Shown here piece after piece: positions 1 to 10,900 of a DNA stretch of 64,000 nt. The position numbers were made by a program, and so were the translations under genes. The notes below the pieces were generated by a model. That model had not been told where the DNA came from, did no database searches, and saw only the letters and a program-made list of their open reading frames with translations. Source of the DNA: Norana najaformis (Eukaryota; Annelida; Clitellata; Crassiclitellata; Hormogastridae); NCBI GenBank assembly GCA_964023275.1, contig OZ029929.1, forward strand, positions 10,794,983 through 10,858,982, written 5' to 3'. Each line of letters begins with the position of its first letter. Position 1 is the stretch's first letter.

Positions 1-783
1 TGGTATGTAAATATCTAATTACAATTGCAATTACAATTCAGCTCCAACACATGTTTCTCACTGGCTTGGCCATGAATTGTTGACTGTAGGATGGGGAGTG
101 GTAATCTGAATGATGCAGCAAATGTACCTTCCTCTAACGAACCACGCAAGTGTCTCACCATGCAACCGCGCCAGGGTGCCTCAGCAGAAGGTGAGACAAA
201 GCATTCGACTTGTTTGGGTAACATTAGGGAATTGATTTCTGAGTGGTAAGATTAAAGAATTGAATAAGTTGAGGTAGAATTAGGTAAATGACATGCTCTT
301 GTGGTAAAAGGAAGTTTAGGAAATCTCAGGTAAATGACATGCTTTTATGGTAGGGGAAGTTTAGGTAATCTCAAGAATGCTCTGGGAAGCATTTGACTTA
401 AACCTTTTTTCATTACATCATGGTCATTTGACAAGTAGAGGTGTTTATTTTTGACTAAAGTCATCTTTGTGCTTTTATTTTCCTTATTTTATATGCCTAT
501 TTTTAAATGCAACACTGTGTTTTGACAAGACATTAATCGATGGCTCTAAGTAACTCTGCTGTAAGGATTTACTCAATGACCCTATCACGGACTATCTTAG
601 TGTTGTTCAACCCGGCACATTTTGTGTCACAAGACCACTGCTGCTGTAATCAGTTAATAATAATGTACACTGTTTTGTAAAGTATGGATAATAGTAACGA
701 GACGATGATAATAATGATAAAAATAACAAGAGAAGTGATATTGGTGATAATGGCAGTGATGAGGTAGTGCCCGTTATTTTCAG
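1..783. other. Non-coding stretch, intron or intergenic
   Basis: AT-rich sequence with no exon that I can support. There are two short near-repeats of an 'aggtaaatgacatgct' motif near 280-350 and a run of GAT/AAT-rich sequence near 650-770. It immediately precedes a good 3' splice site at 782-783, so it is most simply the last intron of the gene whose final exon follows. Confidence 0.4.
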
Positions 784-1085
784 CGGGCTTTGCAGTTCTT
801 GAGGTGTGTGACCTGCCACCTGTTCTTCAGCGTCGCGAGCTTGACTCGTACCTGAATGATCTCACAGCATTTGGTGCCAAGCGGTTCTACGTTCATGATG
901 ACCCTGAAGTGACCGCATTGGGGTCAAAGGACACGACCTGCATCGGCTCGGCTGCAGCTGTTGTCGCCGTCTTCGATTCGGCCGCCAGCGCTCAGAGGGC
1001 ACTGCATGAGCAGCACGGTGGAAAGAGATATCGTTTGCAGGCAGCATCTCGAACTTATGATCTGAGTCAGCCGCAGAGGAGCTGA
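784..1085 (+). CDS. Terminal exon, R3HCC1/R3HCC1L-like C-terminal RNA-binding-like region
   Basis: The exon starts after a pyrimidine-rich 'ttttcag' and is open to a TGA at 1083-1085. Read with two bases left from an upstream exon, it begins GFAVLEVCDLPP. It continues through FYVHDDPEVTALG, AAVVAVFDSAASAQRALHEQ and KRYRLQAAS. The order 'V-x-E-x-x-D-L/F-P', 'hDD..ALg', 'VF.S...A..AL...H' and 'K.R.L..AS' resembles the C-terminal RRM-like segment of R3H and coiled-coil domain proteins (R3HCC1 and R3HCC1L). That is my recollection of the family, not a search result. GC content and codon use are clearly higher than in the flanks, which supports coding. Upstream exons, including any R3H domain, would lie left of the window. 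A lineage-specific RRM-like protein is the alternative. Confidence 0.5.
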
Positions 1086-1109
1086 ACTGCAGACAATCAA
1101 AAGTGCCCC

Positions 1110-1345
1110 ATTTCTTTCTGTCTTTATCTGTTTGTCTGTGTGTGTGTCTTTGTGTCTGTCTGTTTGTCACTGTTTCTGTTGGTATGTATGTGTGTCAGTC
1201 TGCCTTTATGTCTGTCTTTGTCTGCGTCTGCTTTGTTGTGTTGTCGTTACGACTGTGTCTGTTATTGTCTCAACATCTATTATCTCTTTGTATCTGTCTT
1301 TCTCTCACTGTGTCACTGTCCCTCCCTACTCCCTCTCTCCTTTGT
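1110..1345. repeat. Pyrimidine-rich (TGTCTGTG)n low-complexity tract
   Basis: A degenerate TGTC/TGTG/TCTC tract directly after the stop codon of the R3HCC1-like exon. It keeps three frames open with Cys/Val/Ser/Leu-only peptides, which are artefacts. Confidence 0.8.
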
Positions 1346-2929
1346 TATTTCTCTCTTTGCATTGCTGCGTGCTAATAAGTAACATTTGGTGACAAATGAC
1401 TTGAGATCTGTAGTGTGACCAGAATGCTCAGTTATGTAGACACCAGACACTGTTATTGTGACTTAGGCTGACATGTCTACTGCTGCCAGATTGTTCAGTT
1501 GCCTTTGACATAGTGGTCATAGAAGACTTTCCAAAATCTCTGTCTGACTAGAATAGAATGCTCATCAGTATCATTTTGGATGGTGTTTGGGCCATTATTG
1601 TGGCCTACTGTCAGACATTTCTGCCTGAAATATACTGCCGTGTGTCACGACTCTAACTTCGTTTGATTACTTTACAGTGACAATCTTACATTATCAGATA
1701 CTTCTATCAGAGGTACTCACCTCATGTAAGTAAGATTGACTAACCTTGTGTATTGTGTAAGAGTGACCATCTATCCTGCATTATCAGACAGCTTATGTTG
1801 TTGAGAATTCTATCTTCATTTATGTCTGGTGTTGGCAGACATTGCTCGTGTCCTGTTGTCCTTGTTACTCATTTGTCTGAAGATTGGTGTGTCGTTTCGT
1901 TCAATCGCTGTTGGGAGCAACGTCATCTCATTTGTCTCTAGTCACAATTCTTCTTGCTTGTTACTGTTCTGATGATTGGATCTCCATGGTGGGCATTTTA
2001 ACGACACTGGCACTGGAGAAGTCAGTGGCCTTGGTTCAGCGACATTCTGCCCTCTGATTCTGCAAGGCCTCGCTACTCTAATTCGCTCGCACTGATGTCC
2101 TCTATCAACAGTGGCAGATATACCTTTGTACAGACCATGGAAAGTGGAGCTACTTTGGTTGATAGGCGGAGTTTAGTGGATGTCTTATTGTCATTTGGGT
2201 TCGTTGACAAAGCCGTCGTACTCTTTTGACCAACCCCATGAGTCTTTGTCTTGCAGTGCCTCCACGTTGTACATGCACGTGTGGGCCAGGATAATTGTGC
2301 TGGATTCCCCATAGTTCTAGTACAAAGCGGCTTTTGTTCTGGAGAGCCATTGTCTTGAAGCGTCATGGACTCTTGCTCGTGTGTTGAAATCTCCACCATG
2401 GTGGGCTTGAGATGTCTATTTCCTTACAATTAGCTCTTGCTGGGTTGTGGCAGACATACTGAGTGGAGCTTGAGCTGGTTGCTATTAATTATTATTATTA
2501 TTTTTATTATTATTTTATTACATTTTATAGTTGGATGGTGCTGCTATCTAATAACTGGTATCTGAGCACAGTTCAGCTGAGTTCAGTGGACGAGGGGAAT
2601 TTTCTGCAGTTGGAATTTTTGGATTAGATTAGATTGAAGATTATGTGAAAGCAATAGAAATGTGGTTAGTTATTGGATTAGCTGGAGATTAGACAGTCTG
2701 AGAAATTTCTCTGACCATGTCTTATATTTCATACGTTGAATACTGTTGCCGCAAGAATTCTGTTGCTACACTAGATTAGATTGTAATAATGGCCTAGGTA
2801 AATCATGCCTTGTCTTTTTCTGAGTAGATACAGTATTTCCAAACTCCATGAGGAATGATGTATATGTGCATCATTTCAATTTCTGATTTTGTCAGAAGTG
2901 TGTGTTGTTGTCTCCTGGTTCCATGGTTT

Positions 2930-3400
2930 CCAAATGGTCAGCCTATCTGATATGTGGTATTTGTGGCCTGTGAACTTTTTCCTGTCAGACTATCATGCTC
3001 TGTCTGAAGGTCAAGGTCTCTGGCATTTGTGACCTCCTTCTAAAGGTCATCAACCATTTGGAGGTCAAGTTCTGTGAAGGTAAATGTATCAGAAGATAAG
3101 TAACATGTGGGTATGGACTGCTGAATACTTTCTAAAAGTCATCAACCATCTGGAGGTCAAGTTCTTTGCAGAACTTCCAAATGGTTTGTACCATCAGAAG
3201 GTTATGCTCTTGACTTGGAAGGATGAGGACTGCCCTAAGGTCAGTAGCACATGAAGATCAAAGATCATGGGACAAGATTCCAATATGTCTGAAGTAGGCA
3301 CTCGGCTAATTGAGAGCTCTGTCATTTCCGTTTTCCGAAGTTCATCCTCTTTCTGAAAGTCAAGAACTTCCTGAAGGTTGTGAAGGCTTTATGCAGAATT
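2930..3400. repeat. Decayed local repeat rich in AGGTCA words
   Basis: Phrases such as 'aaggtcatcaaccatttggag' recur about 90 bp apart (near 3043 and 3137), and GGTCA or GTCAAG words recur throughout. This looks like an old tandem or local duplication. The word equals a nuclear-receptor half-site, but no consistent spacing or orientation is seen. Confidence 0.45.
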
Positions 3401-4089
3401 CGATCCATCTGAACTTAAATGCACGGTGAACTTAAATGCACGGTGCTCACTTTGTGCCAGGCGAATGGTACTTTACATTGGATGCTTGCCCATCTTCAGT
3501 CTCAGTGTTGTTCCTGTCTTGCCATCAGACTTCTCGTTGCACAGACTTATTTCCTTTAGGGGCCGTTGCACTGACTGACTTGCATCACGGTATAGTGTTG
3601 TCAGGTTGTACGTGCCACTGAGGAGTTTCCTTTATATGAATGTCCTATTATTTTGCATTTATAAGGGTGAAAACCTCTTGCCAGCTGTCATTTTTGTAAG
3701 AACACAACCCACCTGAGCTGCTGAACATTGGAAAAATTGGGATTCATTCTGTACACTTCATACTTCTCGGGTTATTTACACGTACTGTATGAAAATTTGA
3801 GGCTTTCCGAAGGCCATTGAATGCTTGAAAGTCATTGGCTTCCAGAAGTTCAATGGCCGTCTGAGAGTCCAATCATTTTCTTGTCATCAGTTCATCATTT
3901 GTTGAAATGTCAAGGTCGTAGTGTATTTAAGAAACATTATTTCGGTGAGGTTATTTTAAGAGTTGTTAAGAAATTCGGTTTTTCTGTAATAGTGTTATAC
4001 TAAAGATGATTTGTTTCTATGCAAAATGCAACTGGTGTTCCAAGTTCATTTCTTCGGTTTCCTAGATTTTGCTGTGCTTGAAAACTTAG

Positions 4090-4410
4090 TAATCGTAATC
4101 GTAATCTCGAGATTTCTACAGCGCTCAACGAAAGCTAAGTTGCGGGAACCAGCTTATTCACAGGCGCTCAGTCAAAACAAAATCGATAGGCAAAAGGGTC
4201 AAGATCCAGGAGTCAGGCACTCAGACAGTCGGATGGCTATGGTGGATGCTGTTTGAAATTGAAGCGAGAAGAGAAATAAGGGAAAGAGGAAGAATCAGGA
4301 TAACATTTCTGGAAAAGAAGTGTTTTCAGTCTTGAGTGAAAGACCTGGGCAGAAACTGAAAAGAGGTGAAGTGTTGGTGAGTTCGTATGATTGACCAGAC
4401 AACTGTGGCT
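4090..4410 (-). mobile_element. Dispersed retroposon family A, 3'-end copy
   Basis: Starts (on +) with (aatcgt)n then 'ctcgagatttctacagcgc' and continues through 'aaaacaaaatcgataggcaa'. The same 200-350 bp module recurs in both orientations across the window (for example near 5646, 8938, 12425, 17430, 23946, 37225 and 46182). Read on -, it ends in a GCGCTGTAGAAAT box plus an (ATTACG)n tail, as LINE/SINE 3' ends do in this window. It encodes no recognised protein. Confidence 0.8.
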
Positions 4411-4679
4411 CAAAGACTAGAAGACACAAAGTGTCGCCCTTTTTCTGTGGTTAGATAAAGCTTGTCAGGGGTTCAAATCCCAGTGCATCATATGAGTTTA
4501 TTTAATTGAGTTTTTTTTGTGTAAAGGATAAAGAACCTCCAGTTTGTAATTTTGCTGCATGCCAAAGATTCATAGATTGGACCTATGAAGTCTCTTGAAA
4601 CGAAGAAAAGTAGCTGGCCTGGTTAGCTGTATTGGTTAAAGCATACCTCTAGACGCCTCTTTGCTGGTTCACATACCGA

Positions 4680-4840
4680 TAGTGGCTTACATGTATTCAA
4701 GAGATTTAATCTCGGGCTAGCACTGAATTGCATGGTGCCCGTTCAAACAGGCAGCGATGGTGAAGGATCTAACCCGATCAATTTATTGAAAATTAGGAGG
4801 GTTGAGGCAATACGGTCACTATAGAAGAACATGTACATAC
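4680..4840 (+). mobile_element. Dispersed retroposon family B
   Basis: Contains 'gagatttaatctcgggctagc', then 'ggtgaaggatctaacccgat', then an 'acggtcactatagaagaacatgtacatac' end. The same order recurs near 11715, 13222, 19630 and 22285. The end has the same CGCTATA-plus-short-tail layout as family A. Confidence 0.7.
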
Positions 4841-5494
4841 ATATAAACGTTTGGAAACGGGACTAAAACTTGTCTGGGTCGGGCATACCAAAGGTTCCAG
4901 AGGTGGTAATGATGGTGAAAGGTTGGATTGTGATGGAAACATTTTGAAGGCAATTATCTGGTTTCCCTCGCTCTACAAGAGAAAAGGCCCCCGGTTCTAA
5001 TATAGTGTTTGGCGACTGACCTCTGTAATGCAATGTAATGAACTCTGCTGTTAATTAGGCCGAGAGTTTTACACAACAACACAGTGTGGCGATAGTGCAG
5101 GCTTGTCCAACACACGGCACGCAGGCCACAGCCCAGCCCTCGGACTACATGATAGCCGATTTTCATTTGGCCTCTGAAGCGACTAAATTTTTATCATCCT
5201 AACAGTTCCAGTGATTCAACGACTTGGCATTTTGGATTGAATTAACTAAAACATCTGGTTGACTTGAATATCAGACTTATGGAAAGGATCGGTTTATTAA
5301 CGAAATATAGGAAAATGAGAAAAGAAACAATTACTTGCATTCAGTCAGAATTTGCAGATTGTTCTGAAACAGATGAGCCCGAAGAAAGTTGTGCATTTCT
5401 GAACAGTTTCTACCCTGACCTGCTGAAAAGGCAAACCATGCCCCTCCTCAAATCAAATAGGGGCATGACCAGGTTTCCCCTTCCATACTGTCAA

Positions 5495-5645
5495 ATGGGG
5501 TGCACGATAGCTTAGTGGTTAGGGCGCTGGACTGTCAGTTGAGAGGTCAGAGGTTTCAAAAAATCCGCCAGAGCAGAAATTTGTTTCGAGATTTAGGCTC
5601 CACTTGCGCCACCTAGCCAACACGGCTACAACGAGTACACTGACG
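5495..5645 (+). mobile_element. tRNA-derived SINE head
   Basis: The sequence 'gcttagtggttagggcgctg' followed about 30 bp later by 'gaggtcagaggtttcaaa' resembles RNA polymerase III A and B boxes of a tRNA-derived SINE. The B box is degenerate. It abuts a family A copy at about 5646. It is not a functional tRNA: there is no acceptor-stem pairing or clear anticodon arm. Confidence 0.55.
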
Positions 5646-5850
5646 GTAAATCGTAATCGTAATCCCAAGATTTCTACAGCGCCCAACGAAAGCCGCGCCG
5701 CGGGGACCAGCTTATTCACAGGCGCTCAGTCGAAACAAAATCGATAGGCAAAAAGGGTTCGGTTCCGGGTCAAGATCCAAGAGTCAGGCAGAGAGACAGG
5801 GTGGCAGCTACGGTGGGTGATGTTTGGGGCTGGAGAGCAGAGGCAGATAA
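5646..5850 (-). mobile_element. Family A copy, truncated by the next copy
   Basis: Same module as at 4090 but with a CCGCGCCGCGG variant. It stops abruptly at 'gagaggcagata'-like sequence, which in the copy near 46182 continues 'agaggaagaagg'. A second copy starts at that break, so this is a head-to-tail or nested pair. Confidence 0.75.
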
Positions 5851-6075
5851 TCGTAATCGTAATCTCGAGATTTCTACAGCGCTCAACGAAAGCTAGGTCG
5901 CGGGAACCAGCTTATTCATAGGCGCTCAGTCAAAACAAAATCGATAGGCAAAGGGTTCGGTTCCAGTCAAGATCCAGAAGTCAGGCAGCCAGACTGTCGG
6001 ACAGCTACGGTGGATGGTGTTTGAAATTGACGCGAGAGGAGAGAAGGGGAAGACGAAAATCAGGATAAGATTTTT
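5851..6075 (-). mobile_element. Family A copy, second of a tandem pair
   Basis: Begins again with (aatcgt)n and 'ctcgagatttctacagcgc', in the same orientation as its neighbour. It ends at 'aggataagatttttt' where a tRNA-like SINE begins. Confidence 0.75.
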
Positions 6076-6245
6076 TGATCGGTTAGAGCACTGGGCTTGT
6101 AACGCGGAGAGTACGGGTTTAACCCTCCATTCAGACGATTACTATGTACCCTAAGCAAATCTTTCCCTCGCAATTGCTAGAGCGTCGATTGATGCTTAGA
6201 CATTAAATAGTGGCGCTTAATAAATACGGAAAATAATAGCGCAAA
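6076..6245 (+). mobile_element. tRNA-derived SINE with LINE-like 3' end
   Basis: Head 'gatcggttagagcactgggc' and 'gtacgggtttaaccctcc' correspond to A-box and B-box-like sequences. The body ends in 'tggcgcttaataaatacgg' followed by an AAT-rich tail. The same body, interrupted, is seen at 21365-21775, and a related head is at about 29525. Confidence 0.6.
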
Positions 6246-6432
6246 ATAAACTATGGCGGATATTTGTGGTGCTCATTTCTGATCAGTTAACTAAAATAGG
6301 ATGACTGCGAGTATCGTTTTCGTTTTAGATCCACTAAACTTTGTGTAATAAGTTTCATTATCAGTTGAATTGTTGATTTATTTAGTCACATCCATTTATT
6401 TTTTAAAAGAGATAGTTTGAATCAAAGGAAAC

Positions 6433-6701
6433 ATGGCTGAAGCGTCGTTTCGTGCTGTAGCAAGGCGTTTACAAACGGCATGCAGCTGTATTGAAAAATT
6501 ACATCTGAACGAATGGACGGTTGCCATTGCCGAAGGAAGAGAATCTTTATTGGTGATTAGGCATTTGGCAAAACGGTTGAAATCGTCTTCGGAGGGCTAT
6601 TGGGATGGTCTACCAGTCTTTGAAACGGACGTTGAACCTGGATTAGAAGATGATTGCCTGAACGACATGAACGATTTGCTGAACAGCGTTAGTAGTAAAA
6701 T
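6433..6701 (+). CDS. AIRIM: AIRIM (C1orf109 homolog), exon 1
   Basis: AIRIM is the AFG2-interacting ribosome maturation factor. In vertebrates it works with the AFG2A/AFG2B ATPases and CINP to recycle factors from pre-60S particles. The ATG at 6433 opens MAEASFRAVARRLQTACSCI, a helical N-terminus of the right size. The exon ends two bases into a codon at a strong 'gtaagt' donor. Joining to the next exon restores 'M Q V L N E V'. The whole three-exon model gives about 200 residues, close to the roughly 203 of the human protein. Overall similarity is modest in this exon and clear in exons 2 and 3. Confidence 0.8.
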
Positions 6702-7172
6702 GTAAGTCAGTGGACACACGTCACCGTTTTATAACAGTGCTTTTGAGAGGTTATTAAGTTCATCAGCTCACATAAGCAATGTTATGTAATGATGTAATCT
6801 AATTACTTCTGTAGCTCCATTGTTCTAATGCACAAAGCTTAATTATAGTCCTTTCTTTCTTAAGTTCATGGACTCACTCTCCATTGATGTCGATCACTTG
6901 CCTCCACATGTTGACCCTAAGGGTGTTGTCCATCATACACATCATCCCTATCATCATCTTGTTCATTTCATCATTTCTCGTCACACTTCCCTGCCATGTG
7001 CTGCCAGAGTCAAGTCAAGAAGAACTTGAAAAGAAGCATTCCGACCAGGAGAAGACCAACAGATTAAGGTGTCATGTAATTAAGGTAACGTATTAGGAGA
7101 CTGGTAATTTATTATAATTATTTTAGTCTGTGTGTAATTTTGTAATATTGTCTTGTTTTGCATTGTTTACAG

Positions 7173-7340
7173 GCAAGTTCTTAATGAAGTTCAGCAAAAA
7201 GTGCAGAAACATCTAATTGACTGTGAGGAACTCTACAACAGACTCTGTTCTCCGGAGTCAAGCAGTCCTACATCCTGCCATCAGAGTATAGAGATCCTCA
7301 TCGGCAAACTCCACAAGATTAACGATCAACTTGCTGAAAA
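7173..7340 (+). CDS. AIRIM: AIRIM, exon 2
   Basis: Starts after 'ttgtttacag' and ends at 'gaaaa|gtatta', phase 2 to phase 2. It encodes NEVQQKVQKHLIDCEELYNR and a short SIEILIGKLHKINDQLAE helix. This aligns by eye with the human segment around 'VRDMVSSHVERVFQIYEQH' and 'LEWLQDIERHYRKSYL'. The 'S-P' rich stretch between the helices is also present in human AIRIM. Confidence 0.85.
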
Positions 7341-8131
7341 GTATTATTTCAATCAATCTTTCAGTCAATCAGTCAGTAGATCTTTAGGTCAGATGTGTAG
7401 CAAACCTGATTGTAAGCCTAATGTAATTACAATGTAATGTAATGTAATGAATGTAAACCTGAGCATTCTTGTAATTCATTATAACATGAATTCTGGTATA
7501 CAGAGGCCTGGGACATGGATCCCAAAATTAATTGAGCATTATAAAACGACTTCATTTATAATACAACCTTGTTTTATAAGGCGGTTCTTGCGATGGCTTC
7601 CGTAAACAGGTTTATAGCGCGTTTCCAGTGTGTATTAGATTAGCATCTCACTAAATCGCTCAAGGCAATTTTAAGTTGCAACTCAACTGTGATACGAAAA
7701 TCTTGAGCTCTATTACATGTGCATCACAGTATACTTAAAGGCCTTGCCACTTTTATTATTAAAGTACCAGTATAGTGGAACTTTCTTATAATGTTACTTT
7801 TAGAAGCCATAGCAAATAATGAGATTCCATTATAATGAGGCTGCAACTTAGAGCTGAATTACAACTGAATGTGTTATAATAATGATTTTACTGTTATTAC
7901 TTTTACTATTTTTGGTGTTATTACTACCGATATTATCACTTTTGAGAGATTCTCAGCACTTATGAGAGGTTCCTTGAAGGCTGTATAAGCAAAAAAAACA
8001 TGGCCCAGTGCATTTTAGAGGAACTTCTGAGTTGCTTGGCAAATGTCAACTTTAAATTTCCTTATGACACACTTCACAGACGAGTTTTAAAAATGCTTAA
8101 CTGACTTATTTATTTTATCTATTTATTTTAG
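7341..8131 (+). other. AIRIM intron 2, with a Tigger-like MITE remnant
   Basis: Holds AT-rich DNA. Between about 7480 and 7640 there is a sequence of the type 'cattataacatgaattctgg ... cttgttttataaggcggttc'. Related pieces occur near 54395-54560 and 56265-56410. The 'ccttgttttataa' and 'cgttataa' words resemble pogo/Tigger terminal repeats. Confidence 0.4.
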
Positions 8132-8297
8132 TTATGAAGACCGGAGGGTGCATTTAAATTCTGTCTCTTGGAACGACTTAACTTCGATTGAGAAACTAAT
8201 CGACGCTTGGGAATGTAGGTCAGAATCAAGATGCATCAGGTTCCTGTTCATTGGTCAGTTTCCTGTTTATATCGGTGAAATCATGTCAATAGCATAA
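8132..8297 (+). CDS. AIRIM: AIRIM, last exon
   Basis: Starts after 'atttattttag'. It encodes YEDRRVHLNSVSWNDLTSIE followed by KLIDAWE, matching the human 'LKRKYLLSSIQWGDLANIQALPKAWD' block, the best conserved part of the family. Read through, it ends at TAA 8295-8297 for a total of about 200 residues. The last about 25 residues (ECRSESRCIRFLFIG...) do not resemble the human tail. A 'tgtag|gtcaga' donor at about 8218 followed by a 'tgttttcag' acceptor at about 9246 is an alternative ending. Confidence 0.75.
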
Positions 8298-8937
8298 TTG
8301 AAAAATATTTAGAAGAATATAAATGCTCAGTTGGGCAGCTGAAATGAACCTAAATGTTGCCACAGACGTGCCACATGATTTGTTGAGCCATCATCTTTGA
8401 CTTAAAATTGTTTGTAATAGCACGTTATGAATTGCCAGTTACCTTCACGATACCGATGTCTGTCTTGCAACATTCGTTACATTGGCTCACAATCGAAAAG
8501 ATGGTTCAGTTCCAAATCAGGTTACAGGGTTCTACATTTCAATCTGCCCACCAATCTTTGTTCACTGCACACCTCAGACTCATTAATATTCTAAGTAACT
8601 AAAGTTTAGCTTGACCCTTATTATACCTCAAACCAGGATAGTACTGGGCTCCCGTGCTTTTTAGGTGGCTGGTTTAGGAATTCCCTTTTCACTTTTACCC
8701 AGTATGCAGTCTTGCTGTCATTATTTAGATCCAAATTCATCTTTTGCAACTTGCTTATCCACCATAGCCCACATTCTGACCTCTTGACATCTTGTATTTT
8801 GACAATTAATTGTTCATATGGACTGCGACTTTATTGTTCTTTTTATTACCTTTTATCTTTAACTTAATGTATGTATTGATTTATCTAGGAGCTTGTTAGA
8901 GTTTGTTTTGTTTTAAAAGCAATTCTGAAGCCAAACT

Positions 8938-9058
8938 CCTAGATCTTGACCACTTTCTACACATCGATTTTGTTTTGACTGAGTGCCTGTGAATAAGCGG
9001 GTTCCCGCGACTTAGCTTTCGTTGGGTGCTGTAGAAATCTTGAGATCATGATTACGAT
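8938..9058 (+). mobile_element. Family A copy, short
   Basis: Contains 'cgattttgttttgactgagtg' and then 'tttcgttgggtgctgtagaaatc', ending in 'gattacgatt'. It is in the sense orientation with the tail at the right. Confidence 0.75.
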
Positions 9059-9958
9059 TGGTGGGACATGAAGCAGATGTCACGCAATTCCTATGTGTAA
9101 TCATTTGTTGCGATGTTAGATGAAGAGCGGCACAATATGAGTGTGAGAAAATAACGTTATAATTATATCACCCAGTAATTTGTTTGTTGGATTTAGAATT
9201 TTAAACGGTTGTATCGTGTCATTTAGTTTTATTTTTCTGTTTTCAGAAGCAACTTCTGTTACCAATGCAATCCTCCAGAAGCAAGAATGAAACTGCCATA
9301 GCAAATCAATGCCTTGCACAGAAAACCTGTCCAATACTGCAAACTGTTTCAGTCTTTAGTTTGCCATCTGTTGCCAATTTCCAGAAGAACATATAACATT
9401 TACAACTTGCTGCATGTATGTATATACATATCTATGTGTATATATGTATGTATATGTATATATATCTATTTATTTATATGTATACTACCGCATTGGACAG
9501 AGACTGTTGTACAGTAGCAGGATTACTAGTTTGCACACACTGTGTGCAATTACCATTGTTTTATAGTTTAAAAACCCAAATTTTACATGCAATTGTTGAA
9601 AAAATTAATGTTCAACAATCTTTATGACAACAGTCATTTAACAAGACAATTAGAACCATTCGGCCTAATGGCCAATCCAATTGTCTCCGTCTGCAAAAAA
9701 GTTGGCTTATACTTAAGACGCCATTTATCCTGGTGACAAAACTGTCTTGGTTTGGTCCATACTTAAGTGGGTCATCTGCAGAATACTTGGCAGAGTCTAT
9801 CCATATGTTTTCACCGTTCATAGTTCGGCCTTCTGGTAAATCGTCCAAGTAATCGCCGATGTGTGAGAGAGAGTTTCACCTTGCACCTTTTGAGGCAATG
9901 CTACGCTCAAGGTTGCGCTACTATTAACCGTAGCTCTTACTTAAAGTCGCCTCCTCAC
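9059..9958. other. Intergenic or last-intron sequence of the polycystin-like gene
   Basis: No exon with recognisable polycystin pore segments is visible on the minus strand. A TATG/TATA microsatellite lies at 9415-9485. A minus-strand reading near 9700-9850 (GDYLDDLPEGRTMNG...) looks somewhat protein-like, but it has no good acceptor and no membrane segment. A short terminal exon after the 'ctcaaaag' acceptor (minus, about 9893) would add about 20 residues and stop. I cannot decide between these. Confidence 0.35.
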
Positions 9959-10541
9959 ATGATCAACTTTCGCTGCCAGGCTGCAAAGAAGAAGGCAATA
10001 AGACACACCTTGAACGTTTCTAAGAGAATAAAGTGACAAGATAGGCCAAAACATAGAACCCTAACCCAAGACCACGCCTCGCTGCTGGACAGCGTCACAC
10101 CTAGTGCCAGGGTCCCGGCTAGAGAGGCCGCGCATAGGACAACTAGCATCACGAAAAGGATGTAAGCCGCTGTCAGAACGGCGAGGCTACTGCCGTCGTC
10201 GGCCCACGTGTTCATCATGTCGCTAATGTTGGATTGGGGCGTTTCGACCTGGACTGTTGCGTGTTGCGGTTGGTCCAGTTTGGAACCGACAGCGTTATTC
10301 TGATTGGTCGTTTGATCTTCGTAGTAGTCAGTTGCGCTGTCTTGAGCAGCGTGATTCGCCGACTTATTTCCGTTGAAGTCTTGTCTGACTTTCTGATTGG
10401 ACGGTTGGTTCTTGTCGGAGTTGTGTTGAGTGTTCTGATTCGTCAACTGACTCGTCTTCGAGTTGTTTCGAACTTTCTGATCGATCAGTCGATTTGCAAC
10501 GTTGCCAAACTGTGTAAGTCTGTTGCGTAAATTTCGAAAGT
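9959..10541 (-). CDS. Polycystin-1-like protein, exon with TM4-TM5 region
   Basis: Starts after 'gcttttag' (- strand, 10541) and ends at a very good 'gtgagg' donor two bases into a codon. The first about 115 residues are an Asn/Gln-rich polar linker (FRNLRNRLTQFGNV...). Two membrane segments follow: LAVLTAAYILFVMLVVLCAA..., then a short loop ending SEAWSWVRVL, then CHFILLETFKVCLIAFFFAA. In polycystin-1 family proteins the same order appears: a helix, a short loop with 'W', then 'F...QP.KV...A..FA'. The canonical Q-P is E-T here, but 'K-V' and the hydrophobic pattern are kept. The downstream half, with the TRP-like pore, is not found. Confidence 0.75.
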
Positions 10542-10641
10542 CTAAAAGCAGTTTATATAATAGGCGGATAAAAGTTTTAAATAGAATTTCCAGTAAAAGT
10601 AAAGGAAGTTAGTCACAGCAATCAGGCCTAATACGAAATCG

Positions 10642-10900
10642 TGTCGTAATCATAAACTCGAGATTTCTACAGGGGCCAACGAAAGCTAAGTCGCGAGAAC
10701 CAGCTTATTCACAGACGCTTAGTCAAAGCAAAATCGAAAGGCAAGAAGGGTTTGGTTCCAGGTCAAGGTCCAAGAGTCAAGCAAGGCTAAGGTGGGTGGT
10801 GTTTGGAATTAAATCTGGAGGATAGATAAGGGGGAGAAGAGGCATCAGGATGGGATCTGCGGAAGAGGAGTGAAAGACCTGCGTAAAGATTGCAAGGAGT
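10642..10900 (-). mobile_element. Family A copy
   Basis: Carries 'ctcgagatttctacaggggc' through 'gaggcatcaggatgggatctg', with an inferred 3' tail on the left. It lies in the intron just upstream (on -) of the 9959-10541 exon. Confidence 0.75.

Larger units (their letters stand above)
1086..4089. other. 3' UTR/intergenic, no gene seen
   Basis: About 3 kb without a supportable exon on either strand. It contains TGTCTGTG-rich low-complexity DNA (1110-1345), an ATT run (about 2484-2525) and a stretch rich in GGTCA words (2930-3400). Open frames here are short and lack protein-like composition. Confidence 0.6.

Noticed and set aside
6076..6135. tRNA-like sequence (ggttagagcactgggc ... gggtttaaccc)
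   Set aside because: Lacks a foldable acceptor stem and cloverleaf. It heads a SINE with a LINE-like tail.
9612..9860. Minus-strand frame GDYLDDLPEGRTMNGENIW...
   Set aside because: An in-frame stop sits just upstream and there is no good acceptor or membrane helix. Not accepted as the next polycystin-like exon.
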